Assembly (NCBI GenBank): GCA_009779515.1
Contig: WREE01000081.1
Location: 1-9,067, forward strand
Reading direction: 5' to 3'
Length of the DNA stretch: 9,067 bases
Source of the DNA: Symbiobacteriaceae bacterium
GTDB lineage: Bacteria > Bacillota > JAAYKD01 > WRDA01
The notes under the pieces were generated by a model. That model was given only the letters and a program-made list of their open reading frames with translations. It ran no database searches and was not told where the DNA came from. Below, one piece after another: positions 1 to 6,641 of this stretch (position 1 is its first letter; each line of letters opens with the position of its first letter). The translations under genes and the position numbers were made by a program.

Positions 1-1263
1 AAAGCCGTGCTCCTTCCAGCGTTCTACTTCATCCATCAGACTCTGCACCGCGCCGTGAAAAGGTGGTAGAGTCCGGTTGATCGCCGAAGCATGTTGCAAG
101 GTGCGCAGCCAGTTGGGGCGCCGGGGGAGCAAGGTAACTGCCACCACCTGGGAGCCTTGTATCTGTTGCTGGAAGCTAGCAAAGGGGTAGTAACGCTCCT
201 TCTGCTTAGGCAGGAGCTCTCCTCCTGCCAACCGCTCTGCCAAGGCCTTAGCTATCTCCTCCCAGCGCTCCTCCCACACCTCCTGGAGGCGAACCGGCTC
301 ATCGATCAGCAGTAAAGGGGGAGAGGTAAAATAGTCCAAGAGGGAAGCTGGTTTACTAATAAAATAAGGAAGGTAATAGTCGATAGAGTCGTCACTTTCA
401 CCGGAAGCTAAAAGCTGCAGCAGATGGTTGACCCGAGTGGACAGCCTGGTTTTGGCTTCATCAGTAGTTAGCGTAGCCAGAGTGGCGGTAAGCTCCTGCT
501 GAATTTTTAGTCGACCCTCGGGTATAGCGCTTTCGTCCAAGACTACCTCCCGTGCCGGAGGGATCGCAGCTTCCCGTAAAGAGGTGAGGCTCAGCTGGCT
601 TTCTGGAGAAAAACGGCGGATAGAGTCGATAACATCGCCAAACAGTTCAATACGTAAAGGGTTGGTATCGCTGGGTGGAAAAATATCCAGAATACCTCCC
701 CGTAAAGCAAAATAACCAGGAGTTTCTACCATCTGGGTCCGTTTATAGCCTAACTTTACCAGTTGTCGCAAAGTCTCCGTTAGAGGGAGCAAAGCGCCCA
801 AGGAGAGGGCTAAGGGGAGGGTATCCATATAGGCAGGCGGCAAGAGTAAGGAAAGTAAGGCTGCCGGAGAAGCTACCACCCCGTGGAGCTCTCCTTGGAG
901 CAACCGCCTCAGGACGCTAACCCTCTCCCCTACCAACTCTTTGCTCTGCCCCAGAGCCTGAAAGGTGAGATCTTCCAGAGCCGGAAAATGAGCTAGGCGA
1001 CGATGAGGTAAAAGTTGCACCAGCTCCTCGTAGAAACGAGCGGCACCTTCTTCCGTAGCACTCAACAAAAGGAAAGGGCGATGGGTATCGGGATCTTCAA
1101 GCTCCTGGTGAACAGACAACTCTTCTAAAAAGAGAGCGGTAAAGACAGCTTTTTGCGCCCCCGCCAAGCCGGAGACCATAACTTGGGAATGACCTCGTGC
1201 CAGTAATTGTTGCAGTTCCCGGTATTCGTTAGTATCACGAATCATGCCCAAAGCATGATGCAT
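1..1263 (-). CDS. mfd: Transcription-repair coupling factor Mfd, N-terminal 421 codons (runs off the left edge)
   Basis: Mfd is a cytoplasmic ATP-dependent DNA translocase that removes RNA polymerase stalled at DNA lesions and recruits UvrA/UvrB for nucleotide excision repair. Reading back from an ATG at 1263, the frame stays open to base 1. The visible part is the UvrB-like N-terminal module: a degenerate nucleotide-binding-like segment around residues 29-42 (VSGLAGAQKAV), then the hallmark RGGILDIFPP at 188-197, followed by PLRIELFGDVIDSIRRF at 202-218. Full-length Mfd is usually about 1,150-1,200 residues, so the RNA polymerase-interaction and helicase motor domains lie outside the window. 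A G-rich Shine-Dalgarno with seven consecutive G (1269-1275) sits just upstream and supports this start; a second ATG at codon 7 is a less likely alternative. The gene begins 15 bases after the diguanylate cyclase stop, so it is probably co-transcribed with it. Confidence 0.95.
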   Translation of the reverse strand, partial: MHHALGMIRDTNEYRELQQLLARGHSQVMVSGLAGAQKAVFTALFLEELSVHQELEDPDTHRPFLLLSATEEGAARFYEELVQLLPHRRLAHFPALEDLTFQALGQSKELVGERVSVLRRLLQGELHGVVASPAALLSLLLPPAYMDTLPLALSLGALLPLTETLRQLVKLGYKRTQMVETPGYFALRGGILDIFPPSDTNPLRIELFGDVIDSIRRFSPESQLSLTSLREAAIPPAREVVLDESAIPEGRLKIQQELTATLATLTTDEAKTRLSTRVNHLLQLLASGESDDSIDYYLPYFISKPASLLDYFTSPPLLLIDEPVRLQEVWEERWEEIAKALAERLAGGELLPKQKERYYPFASFQQQIQGSQVVAVTLLPRRPNWLRTLQHASAINRTLPPFHGAVQSLMDEVERWKEHGF

Positions 1264-1266
1264 TTG

Positions 1267-1278
1267 TTCCCCCCCTTC
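1267..1278 (-). promoter_or_regulatory. Ribosome binding site of mfd with a G7 tract
   Basis: The 15-base gap between the upstream stop codon and the mfd start is almost entirely a Shine-Dalgarno-like sequence (GGAAGGGGGGG on the minus strand). The run of seven G lies 5 bases upstream of the ATG. No promoter fits in the gap, so mfd expression depends on transcription from further upstream or from within the preceding gene. Confidence 0.6.
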
Positions 1279-2988
1279 CTAGTCGTTAGAAGCCCCAGTG
1301 ACCAACCCCGAATATGCTAAAAAAGTGTACTGGTCGCGTCCATTTTGCTTGGAGCTGTACAGAGCCTCATCGGCGCGCTTGACATAACTCCCCCAACCTT
1401 GTTTGTGGGACACCCTGCCGGTGGTCACCCCGATGGAGACCGTGACATAAGGAGCAATGCTGCTGGCGGTATGAGGGATTTTGATCGAACGGACAGCCTG
1501 GAGCAGCTTTTGGGCCACCACACAAGCTCCTGCCTGATCGGTATTAGGAAGGACTACGATAAATTCCTCCCCCCCGTAACGTGCCACAAAATCGTCCGCT
1601 CGGGAAACGTTTTGGTTTAAGGTAGTTGCCACCTCCCGCAGGCATTCATCTCCTTGATCGTGACCGTAAGTGTCGTTATACTTTTTAAAAAAGTCGATAT
1701 CCAACATTAAGACAGAAAGGGAGGTACCGCTGCGGGAGAGCTGTTCCACCAAGCGCAACAGGTTGTTTTCCATATAACGTCGATTATAAATACCGGTGAG
1801 GGTATCGATGTTGGCTTTGCGAAACAGATCTTCAATCGTGCGGGAAAGCTCCCCCAGCTCATCTTGCCGTTCGGTGCCGTAGATACGGGCTTCCTGGTTA
1901 GCGGAGAGAAGCCCTAAGCTCTCCCCCAGCATTGCCAGAGGGGAAAAGATAATCCGGTGCGTTAATAAAGTGCTAAGGAGAGCAGTAATGACCAACAAGG
2001 CAAAAACCGTCGCTGCCAGGGGCATAAAGAGGGTCGGACTGAAAATAGATATCCCCTGGGAGAGGATAGCAATATACCAATCTGTCCCCCGAATAGGTGC
2101 GATGCTTAAATACTCCCCTCCGGGTAGACTATAAGCTACCGGTAACTGTAGCCCGGTATCGCTTCTTTGCTGCACATAGCCTTGCACTGCTGCCAGGATA
2201 GGGTCGTCATTCCCCGCACGAACATTTTCCCCCCGGAAGTTAAAGCTGGCGGCTGCATCTAGCATGTTGCTTTGAGAGCTGCTCATATGCACTTTGCCGC
2301 TGCTGTCGAACACCGAACCAATCATCGTGGCTTTGTCGAAGTTCGCGAAGAGTTCCCCGGCTATGTGACCATACTCCAAACCGGTGCAAATAACCCCCAG
2401 AGGCGTACCTTCCAGGCTAACCTTGTAGTCCAGCCACATGCGATCCCGCTGCAGAACATGATCCGTCCCCACACTTACCCGATATTCCAAGGGAGAATCG
2501 AGACAGGTAAAGAACCAGGCATCCTCTGCCACCTCGCGGTTTAAAGTGGCAAAAGGGAGAAAAATTTCCGGGGTGGAAATACGCTGCACCGTATATTCGT
2601 TACTGCTATTGACCACCCCAATATAAAGGTTATAACTGTGGAGCTCATTAACAATAGCCTTGAGCTCTCCCAGAGCAGCACTCTTTTTGTCCGTATTGTC
2701 TTCATCCTGGAGCCAGGCGATAACCTCGGGAGAGCGCACGGCTTTCCCCATAAGCCCCACTTCCCGGTTAATATGCCCGGAGAGTGCCTCCGCCGAGGAA
2801 GCCGCAAAGCTCTCGGTGTAGTCTAAGGAGACCCAGGTGATAACTCTGCTAAAGATATAGAGCATAACTGCAGCCATAACCATAAAGACGATAGCAAAGA
2901 GGATGATGCTGGTGCGCCGAAAGCGTCGAGCGATACTTACACTGTTTCCCGGAGGGAGGGTATGATGAGTAGCGGTGTTGTTGAGCAT
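1279..2988 (-). CDS. Membrane diguanylate cyclase: Cache-like sensor plus GGDEF domain
   Basis: This 569-residue protein should condense two GTP into the second messenger c-di-GMP in response to an extracytoplasmic signal. A first membrane helix lies at about 27-50 and a second at about 315-340. The segment between them resembles a double Cache ligand-binding domain (for example WLDYKV at 185-190, close to the LWINYKV-type motif of Cache-GGDEF proteins). A HAMP-like or signalling linker leads to a GGDEF domain at about 393-557. Its catalytic GGEEF is at 472-476, metal-binding Asp430 lies in LMLDIDFF, and the product-inhibition I-site RADD is at 463-466, correctly spaced. I therefore infer an active, feedback-inhibited cyclase; no EAL domain is present. 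A GGAGAG ribosome site 6 bases upstream fits the ATG. The gene sits between pth and mfd, which are closer neighbours in Bacillus. The ligand is unknown. Confidence 0.92.
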   Translation of the reverse strand: MLNNTATHHTLPPGNSVSIARRFRRTSIILFAIVFMVMAAVMLYIFSRVITWVSLDYTESFAASSAEALSGHINREVGLMGKAVRSPEVIAWLQDEDNTDKKSAALGELKAIVNELHSYNLYIGVVNSSNEYTVQRISTPEIFLPFATLNREVAEDAWFFTCLDSPLEYRVSVGTDHVLQRDRMWLDYKVSLEGTPLGVICTGLEYGHIAGELFANFDKATMIGSVFDSSGKVHMSSSQSNMLDAAASFNFRGENVRAGNDDPILAAVQGYVQQRSDTGLQLPVAYSLPGGEYLSIAPIRGTDWYIAILSQGISIFSPTLFMPLAATVFALLVITALLSTLLTHRIIFSPLAMLGESLGLLSANQEARIYGTERQDELGELSRTIEDLFRKANIDTLTGIYNRRYMENNLLRLVEQLSRSGTSLSVLMLDIDFFKKYNDTYGHDQGDECLREVATTLNQNVSRADDFVARYGGEEFIVVLPNTDQAGACVVAQKLLQAVRSIKIPHTASSIAPYVTVSIGVTTGRVSHKQGWGSYVKRADEALYSSKQNGRDQYTFLAYSGLVTGASND

Positions 2989-2994
2989 CCAGAT

Positions 2995-3000
2995 CTCTCC
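2995..3000 (-). promoter_or_regulatory. Ribosome binding site of the diguanylate cyclase gene
   Basis: GGAGAG on the minus strand lies 6 bases before the ATG at 2988 and decides this start. It is about 13 bases downstream of the hairpin region at 3013-3055 and is not itself part of either stem. Confidence 0.7.
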
Positions 3001-3012
3001 TTCGCGTACATA

Positions 3013-3033
3013 CCTACAGCGGATACCTGTAGG
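3013..3033. repeat. Inverted repeat A: 7-bp stem with 7-base loop
   Basis: CCTACAG (3013-3019) and CTGTAGG (3027-3033) are exact reverse complements separated by 7 bases. The loop and part of the stem coincide with one arm of the larger inverted repeat at 3018-3055, so the two hairpins cannot form at once. Confidence 0.6.
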
Positions 3034-3091
3034 GGATAACCCCCAAGTATCCGCTAAAGCTTTTTTGTGTTTGCACGAACAGTTTTGACAT
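3014..3091 (-). other. Possible 25-codon leader ORF before the diguanylate cyclase gene (unproven)
   Basis: An ATG at 3091 opens a 25-codon frame (begins MSKLFVQTQK, ends IPYRYPL) that stops with TAG inside hairpin A. Directly before it, in the same frame, is a start-stop pair: minus-strand ATGTAAATG (3089-3097), where GGAG lies 5 bases before the first ATG and 11 bases before the second. The peptide has no recognised family, and most of its codons lie over the inverted repeats, so it could be an accidental reading of a structured element. If translated, ribosomes would open the hairpins. Confidence 0.2.
3018..3066 (+). terminator. Large hairpin with a T6 tract; terminator-like when read on the plus strand
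   Basis: AGCGGATAC (3018-3026) pairs perfectly with GTATCCGCT (3047-3055). Inside lies a second stem, GGGG (3032-3035) with CCCC (3040-3043), closed by an ATAA loop. On the plus strand the stem is followed after 5 bases by TTTTTT (3061-3066), the layout of an intrinsic terminator. No plus-strand gene is present, so it might stop antisense transcripts. On the minus strand the same hairpin falls in the leader of the diguanylate cyclase gene with no T tract after it, so it should not terminate that transcript efficiently. It could also be a copy of a dispersed palindromic repeat. Confidence 0.45.
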
Positions 3092-3149
3092 TTACATGTT
3101 TGCTCCTGCTGCGTTTCTTGCTCGTCTGCCGAGTACAGGCTCCTACGGT

Positions 3150-3722
3150 TTAGGGCGCAGTCCAGGGGTTATAGCGACTCATCGCCTTGGTCATACCCTC
3201 ATGTGACCAGCACATTACTATATCTGGGATAACCGCTATAACTTCCTCGACTATCTCCCGTTCCGTGGGTTTAAAACTTTCGAGGACATAACTGGCAGAA
3301 TCCTGTCCCGGAGGTTGAGGTCCTATCCCTAAGCGAAGCCTGGCAAACTCCGAGCTACCCAAGGAAGAGATTACCGACTCCGCTCCCCGGTGTCCTGCCC
3401 CGCGCCCCGCTGGGCGTATCCGCACCCGTCCTAAATCGAGAGAAATTTCGTCATAAATAACCAGCATATTGTCCAAAGGAATGCGAAAGTAGGCAGCAAA
3501 GGCTTGCACTGCCTCCCCACTCCTGTTCATATAGGTCAGAGGCTTGAGGAGTAGGTATTCCTCTTCCCGGTGCCACACCCGACCATAAAGGCCGTTGAAT
3601 TTGCTGCTCTTTAGCTCCGTTCCCAGGAAAAGCGCTAACTGCTCCACTCCGCGAAATCCCAGATTGTGGCGGGTGGCAGCATAACGCATCCCGGGGTTCC
3701 CCAAACCTACTATCAGGCGCAT
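3150..3722 (-). CDS. pth: Peptidyl-tRNA hydrolase
   Basis: Pth cleaves the ester bond of peptidyl-tRNAs released prematurely from ribosomes and so recycles tRNA in the cytoplasm. The 190-residue length is typical. The N terminus carries the family signature GLGNPG (6-11) and TRHNLGF (17-23), with catalytic His19 and substrate-contacting Asn9. Asn66 lies in LTYMNRSG, and Asp91, which orients the catalytic His, lies in IYDE. The later GHNG motif reads GHRG here (110-113), so Arg112 replaces the Asn equivalent to E. coli Asn114. The gene starts 4 bases after the ctc stop and lacks a strong ribosome site, which suggests translational coupling to ctc. This order matches ctc-spoVC in Bacillus. Confidence 0.96.
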   Translation of the reverse strand: MRLIVGLGNPGMRYAATRHNLGFRGVEQLALFLGTELKSSKFNGLYGRVWHREEEYLLLKPLTYMNRSGEAVQAFAAYFRIPLDNMLVIYDEISLDLGRVRIRPAGRGAGHRGAESVISSLGSSEFARLRLGIGPQPPGQDSASYVLESFKPTEREIVEEVIAVIPDIVMCWSHEGMTKAMSRYNPWTAP

Positions 3723-3726
3723 AAAG

Positions 3727-4344
3727 CTATTCGGGCTTGCGTTCCCGGATAAGCTCAGGTTCTCCGGGAGCTTCTTCCTCGGCTTCTTTCTCGACCACCT
3801 GTTTTAAGGTGCAGATAACTTGCAAGGGATCGGCGACCAGCTCCACTTCGGGAGGAAGCTGTAAATCTCGCACCGCAATATGCTCATCTAACCCCAGGAG
3901 GTTGACATCCACCTCAATAAAGGATGGCACCAAAGCCGGGAGGCAAAACACGTTTAAAGTATGGGTAATTTGCTCCAGCACTCCGCCTTCTTTAACCCCT
4001 TGGGCGCTGCCGGTAAGCGTTACCCGGACGGTAAACTCTTGCTTTTGGTCCATTTGGATATGCAAAAAATCTACATGGATAGGGTTGCGCTTAACGGTGT
4101 GGCGTTGGATCGCTTTAAGAACCACGATCATCGGCGGCTCCAGCTGTAGCTGGATAAGGGTGCTCTGGGGGTGAACGGCAATATGGCGGTCGAACTCGTG
4201 AGCATCGATGGTTATCGCCAGGGACATCCCAGGAACGCCTTTACCGTAAACCACGGCAGGGATTTGTCCCTTGCGACGCAGCCATTTAACCGCGTTGCTG
4301 CCCAGTTCGGAGCGCTTGGACGCCGCTAGTGTAACTTGGGGCAT
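3727..4344 (-). CDS. ctc: 50S ribosomal protein L25 / general stress protein Ctc (two-domain TL5 type)
   Basis: This is the 5S rRNA-binding L25 family protein of the large ribosomal subunit, called Ctc in Bacillus, where it is stress-induced. The 205-residue form is the long TL5/CTC type. An N-terminal L25 domain (about 4-92) contains LRRKGQIPAVVYGK at 22-35 and KRNPIHVDFLHI at 85-96. A C-terminal beta domain (about 100-185) is followed by a charged tail rich in Glu, Pro and Arg. An AAAGGAGAT ribosome site 9 bases upstream supports the ATG at 4344. It is the first gene after a strong promoter with an overlapping palindrome and is followed 4 bases later by pth. Confidence 0.96.
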   Translation of the reverse strand: MPQVTLAASKRSELGSNAVKWLRRKGQIPAVVYGKGVPGMSLAITIDAHEFDRHIAVHPQSTLIQLQLEPPMIVVLKAIQRHTVKRNPIHVDFLHIQMDQKQEFTVRVTLTGSAQGVKEGGVLEQITHTLNVFCLPALVPSFIEVDVNLLGLDEHIAVRDLQLPPEVELVADPLQVICTLKQVVEKEAEEEAPGEPELIRERKPE

Positions 4345-4352
4345 ATATCTCT

Positions 4353-4363
4353 AATCTCCTTTC
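4353..4363 (-). promoter_or_regulatory. Ribosome binding site of ctc
   Basis: The minus strand reads GAAAGGAGATT here, a near-perfect Shine-Dalgarno ending 8 or 9 bases before the ctc ATG. Confidence 0.75.
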
Positions 4364-4396
4364 AGACAATCTGGACACCAAAGGCATGACTTCCCG

Positions 4397-4426
4397 AGTA
4401 TAGCGTACTTGGTAGGTTATTGTAAA
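4397..4426 (-). promoter_or_regulatory. Sigma-A-type promoter of ctc-pth
   Basis: The minus strand carries TTTACA as the -35 box (4421-4426, one mismatch to TTGACA), an 18-base spacer, and TATACT as the -10 box (4397-4402, one mismatch to TATAAT). Transcription would start near 4390, giving a leader of about 45 bases with a good ribosome site. The -35 box is the promoter-proximal end of the palindrome at 4421-4438. The promoter is predicted from sequence only. I saw no sigma-B-type element, although Bacillus ctc is known for sigma-B control. Confidence 0.7.
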
Positions 4427-4438
4427 CTATAGTTTACA
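4421..4438. promoter_or_regulatory. Perfect 18-bp palindromic operator candidate over the ctc -35 box
   Basis: TGTAAACTATAGTTTACA is identical to its own reverse complement over all 18 positions. Its left 6 bases are the -35 hexamer of the ctc promoter read on the minus strand. This position and symmetry are typical of a site for a dimeric regulator (TetR, MarR or GntR-like) that blocks RNA polymerase. I cannot name the regulator, and no regulator gene lies in the window. An intrinsic terminator for the upstream kinase gene is less likely because no T tract follows. Confidence 0.6.
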
Positions 4439-4457
4439 GGTGAGGCGGAAGAATATT

Positions 4458-6599
4458 TTAGGTGCGATGTCGGGAATACTCCTCCTGGATAGACGCTAAC
4501 AGCTTGTTAAACTCGAAAGGTTTGGCGACATGACCATTCATCCCGGCATCTAAAGCTGCCACAATATCTTCGTGGAAAGCGTTAGCCGTCAGCGCCAATA
4601 TACTTACTTGCCCAGCATCGGAACGGTTTAAGCGGCGAATCTCCCGAGCGGCAGAGTAACCGTCTAGGACTGGCATTTGAATATCCATTAAAATGACATC
4701 GTAGTAACCGATAGGTGAATTCTCGAAGGTAGTCACCGCTTCCCTGCCGTTGTCGGCTTCCACGAAGATAATACCCATATCCCCCATCAGCTCCATAACA
4801 ATTTCCCGATTTAGAGCAATATCGTCCACCAACATAATATGCGCCCCGGAAAGGGAGAAGACTTGCATCTCTTCGGAAACCGCCTCCACTACCGGAGCTT
4901 CCCTTTTCAACATTTTCACTTGCACGGTAAAAGTGCTACCGACCCCTTCGGTGCTGGAGACCGCAATAGCTCCTTGCATCATTTCCACAATGGCTTTAGT
5001 AATAGTTAACCCTAAGCCTGTTCCCCCAAAGGAGCGGGTGGTGCGTTCATCACCCTGCTCAAAGGGCTTAAAGATACGGTTCACCTTTTCCACCGACATA
5101 CCAATGCCGGTATCTTTCACCGCCAGCTCCAAGGTGATATTGGTAGCATCCTGAGCGACGATGCCGCCGGAAAGCAGTATTTCTCCTCGGGAAGGGGTAA
5201 ACTTAATGGCGTTGGAGAGCAAGTTGAGCAGAACCTGCTTTAAACGCACATCATCCCCATAAACCCAATAAGGTGCCAGAGCATATGTTTCTGAGGAGTA
5301 GACAAGGTTCTTCGCGGCAATATTAGAGGCGACAATTTCATTTATTTCATCGATGCAGGTTTGCAAAGAAAAAACCACACAGTTCAGCACCAGCTTACCA
5401 GCTTCGATTTTGGACATATCTAAAATGTCGTTAATAACGGTTAGCATGTGGCGTCCCGAGCTTTCGATATGGTGCAAGTTAACCTCGGCACTGTCCCCCT
5501 TGCCCATCCGCCCCAACTGGGCATACCCGATGATGGCGTTTAAAGGGGTGCGTAGCTCGTGACTCATATTGGAAAGGAAGTTGCTTTTAGCTTCGTTGGC
5601 AGCCTCGGCCTTTTGCCGCAGGTCGATATTTTGGGTTACCGAGTGGCGCAGACGTTGGAGCAAAAAAACAGCTAAGATAATCAGCACCATGCTGCTGATC
5701 ATAAAGATGGCAATCAGCAGGCTCTTGTTATATATTTCAAAAACCGGTGAGATCATCCCCAGGGACATGGTGCGAATCCCCAGGGGCAGGTAATTAATTA
5801 AAATATAATCCCCTTCGTATGCGGTTAGCTTCCAGCCGCTCTTCCCCAGGGTCATTTCCCTAAGAGCGGTGACAAAGATCCCGGTCATGGCAGCTTGGTC
5901 GCGAGAGGAATAGGGAGGATCTTCGCCGATAGGAGGATTAACCCAGTTGCGTTGCAAAATAATTTCCGTATTCGGATGACCCGATAGCAGCCCTGAGGAA
6001 TTAAGCATAAAGGTATAGCTGCTGTTGGTAATTTGCTTTTCGTTTAGCACCTGGGAGACATACTCCAGGCGGAGAAAACCTACCAAAACCCCTACGGTTT
6101 TCCCGTCCAGCTTTACCGGAGTGCCGATGCCAATCAGAGGGCGATTGACCGAGACGCCGTATAGAGGTTCGCCGATGACGGTAACCCCATTATAATAAGG
6201 AGTGGTAAAGTACAGCTGGCTAGTTATGGAGGCTCGGGGAGCATTCTCCAGGGTGTTAACCAACTCCAGCCCCCGGTGGTCTGCCAGGATAAAATGCGAC
6301 CAAACCTGGGGGGAATCGCTAACAAGCTCTCCCAGATAACTTCGGATGTTATCCATGCTAAATTCCCTTATAAACTGCACCTTAGCCGCCGATTCCACAA
6401 TGCGGGCATGTCCCTGAAGACGCTCGATGAAGTTGGCTTTCACTAAGCTTAAAAAGGTTTGCGCCTCTTCCGCTGTGTTAGTCACCAAGACCGAGCCTAC
6501 CAGGTAAATGGCAGCCGAACCGATGGACAGTATAAGAAGAATTTCCAGGAAACGAACCAAAGTCTGGGAGAACTTGCTCATGAGCCACAACCCCTGCAT
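4458..6599 (-). CDS. Hybrid sensor histidine kinase with C-terminal receiver domain
   Basis: This 713-residue inner-membrane protein should autophosphorylate on signal and pass phosphate to its own receiver. A membrane helix at about 15-39 is followed by an extracytoplasmic Cache-like sensor (about 40-288; IGEPLYGVSVNRPLIGIGTPV-type segment at 142-162) and a second helix at about 291-314. A short coiled linker leads to HisKA with phospho-accepting His347 (SHELRTPLN). The ATPase domain has the N box around Asn463 (NLLSNAIKFT), DTGIGM at 496-501 and GGTGLGL at 525-531. The receiver (about 586-708) has Asp592/Asp593, phospho-acceptor Asp639, Thr671 and Lys693, all as expected. No partner response regulator or Hpt protein is in the window. 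The start is uncertain: codon 1 at 6599 has a close AGGA, while Met7 at 6581 has AGGGG 9 bases upstream. Confidence 0.95.
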   Translation of the reverse strand: MQGLWLMSKFSQTLVRFLEILLILSIGSAAIYLVGSVLVTNTAEEAQTFLSLVKANFIERLQGHARIVESAAKVQFIREFSMDNIRSYLGELVSDSPQVWSHFILADHRGLELVNTLENAPRASITSQLYFTTPYYNGVTVIGEPLYGVSVNRPLIGIGTPVKLDGKTVGVLVGFLRLEYVSQVLNEKQITNSSYTFMLNSSGLLSGHPNTEIILQRNWVNPPIGEDPPYSSRDQAAMTGIFVTALREMTLGKSGWKLTAYEGDYILINYLPLGIRTMSLGMISPVFEIYNKSLLIAIFMISSMVLIILAVFLLQRLRHSVTQNIDLRQKAEAANEAKSNFLSNMSHELRTPLNAIIGYAQLGRMGKGDSAEVNLHHIESSGRHMLTVINDILDMSKIEAGKLVLNCVVFSLQTCIDEINEIVASNIAAKNLVYSSETYALAPYWVYGDDVRLKQVLLNLLSNAIKFTPSRGEILLSGGIVAQDATNITLELAVKDTGIGMSVEKVNRIFKPFEQGDERTTRSFGGTGLGLTITKAIVEMMQGAIAVSSTEGVGSTFTVQVKMLKREAPVVEAVSEEMQVFSLSGAHIMLVDDIALNREIVMELMGDMGIIFVEADNGREAVTTFENSPIGYYDVILMDIQMPVLDGYSAAREIRRLNRSDAGQVSILALTANAFHEDIVAALDAGMNGHVAKPFEFNKLLASIQEEYSRHRT

Positions 6600-6641
6600 A
6601 GTATCCTGATGCTATTTATTGCTAAAAATTACGCTATATAA

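Noticed and set aside
675..920. Plus-strand open frame of 81 codons opposite mfd
   Set aside because: It lies wholly inside the mfd coding region, lacks a ribosome binding site and resembles no known protein; it is a shadow frame.
3085..3090. Plus-strand TTGACA as a promoter -35 box
   Set aside because: No TATAAT-like -10 box lies 16-18 bases downstream on the plus strand, and no plus-strand gene follows.
2989..3149. c-di-GMP riboswitch in front of the diguanylate cyclase gene
   Set aside because: I looked for the conserved c-di-GMP-I and -II core sequences in the leader and did not see them; the hairpins present are simple inverted repeats.
3737..4174. Plus-strand open frame of 145 codons opposite ctc
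   Set aside because: It is Ser/Thr-rich low-complexity shadow sequence on the opposite strand of a clearly recognised L25/Ctc gene.
4421..4438. The palindrome as an intrinsic terminator of the kinase gene
   Set aside because: The stem is AT-rich, has no loop bases to spare and is not followed by a T tract; its overlap with the -35 box fits an operator better.
6600..6641. Promoter for the kinase gene in the AT-rich 42-base gap
   Set aside because: TATATA-like sequence is present, but I could not find a well-spaced -35 partner; read-through from the M14 gene is simpler.
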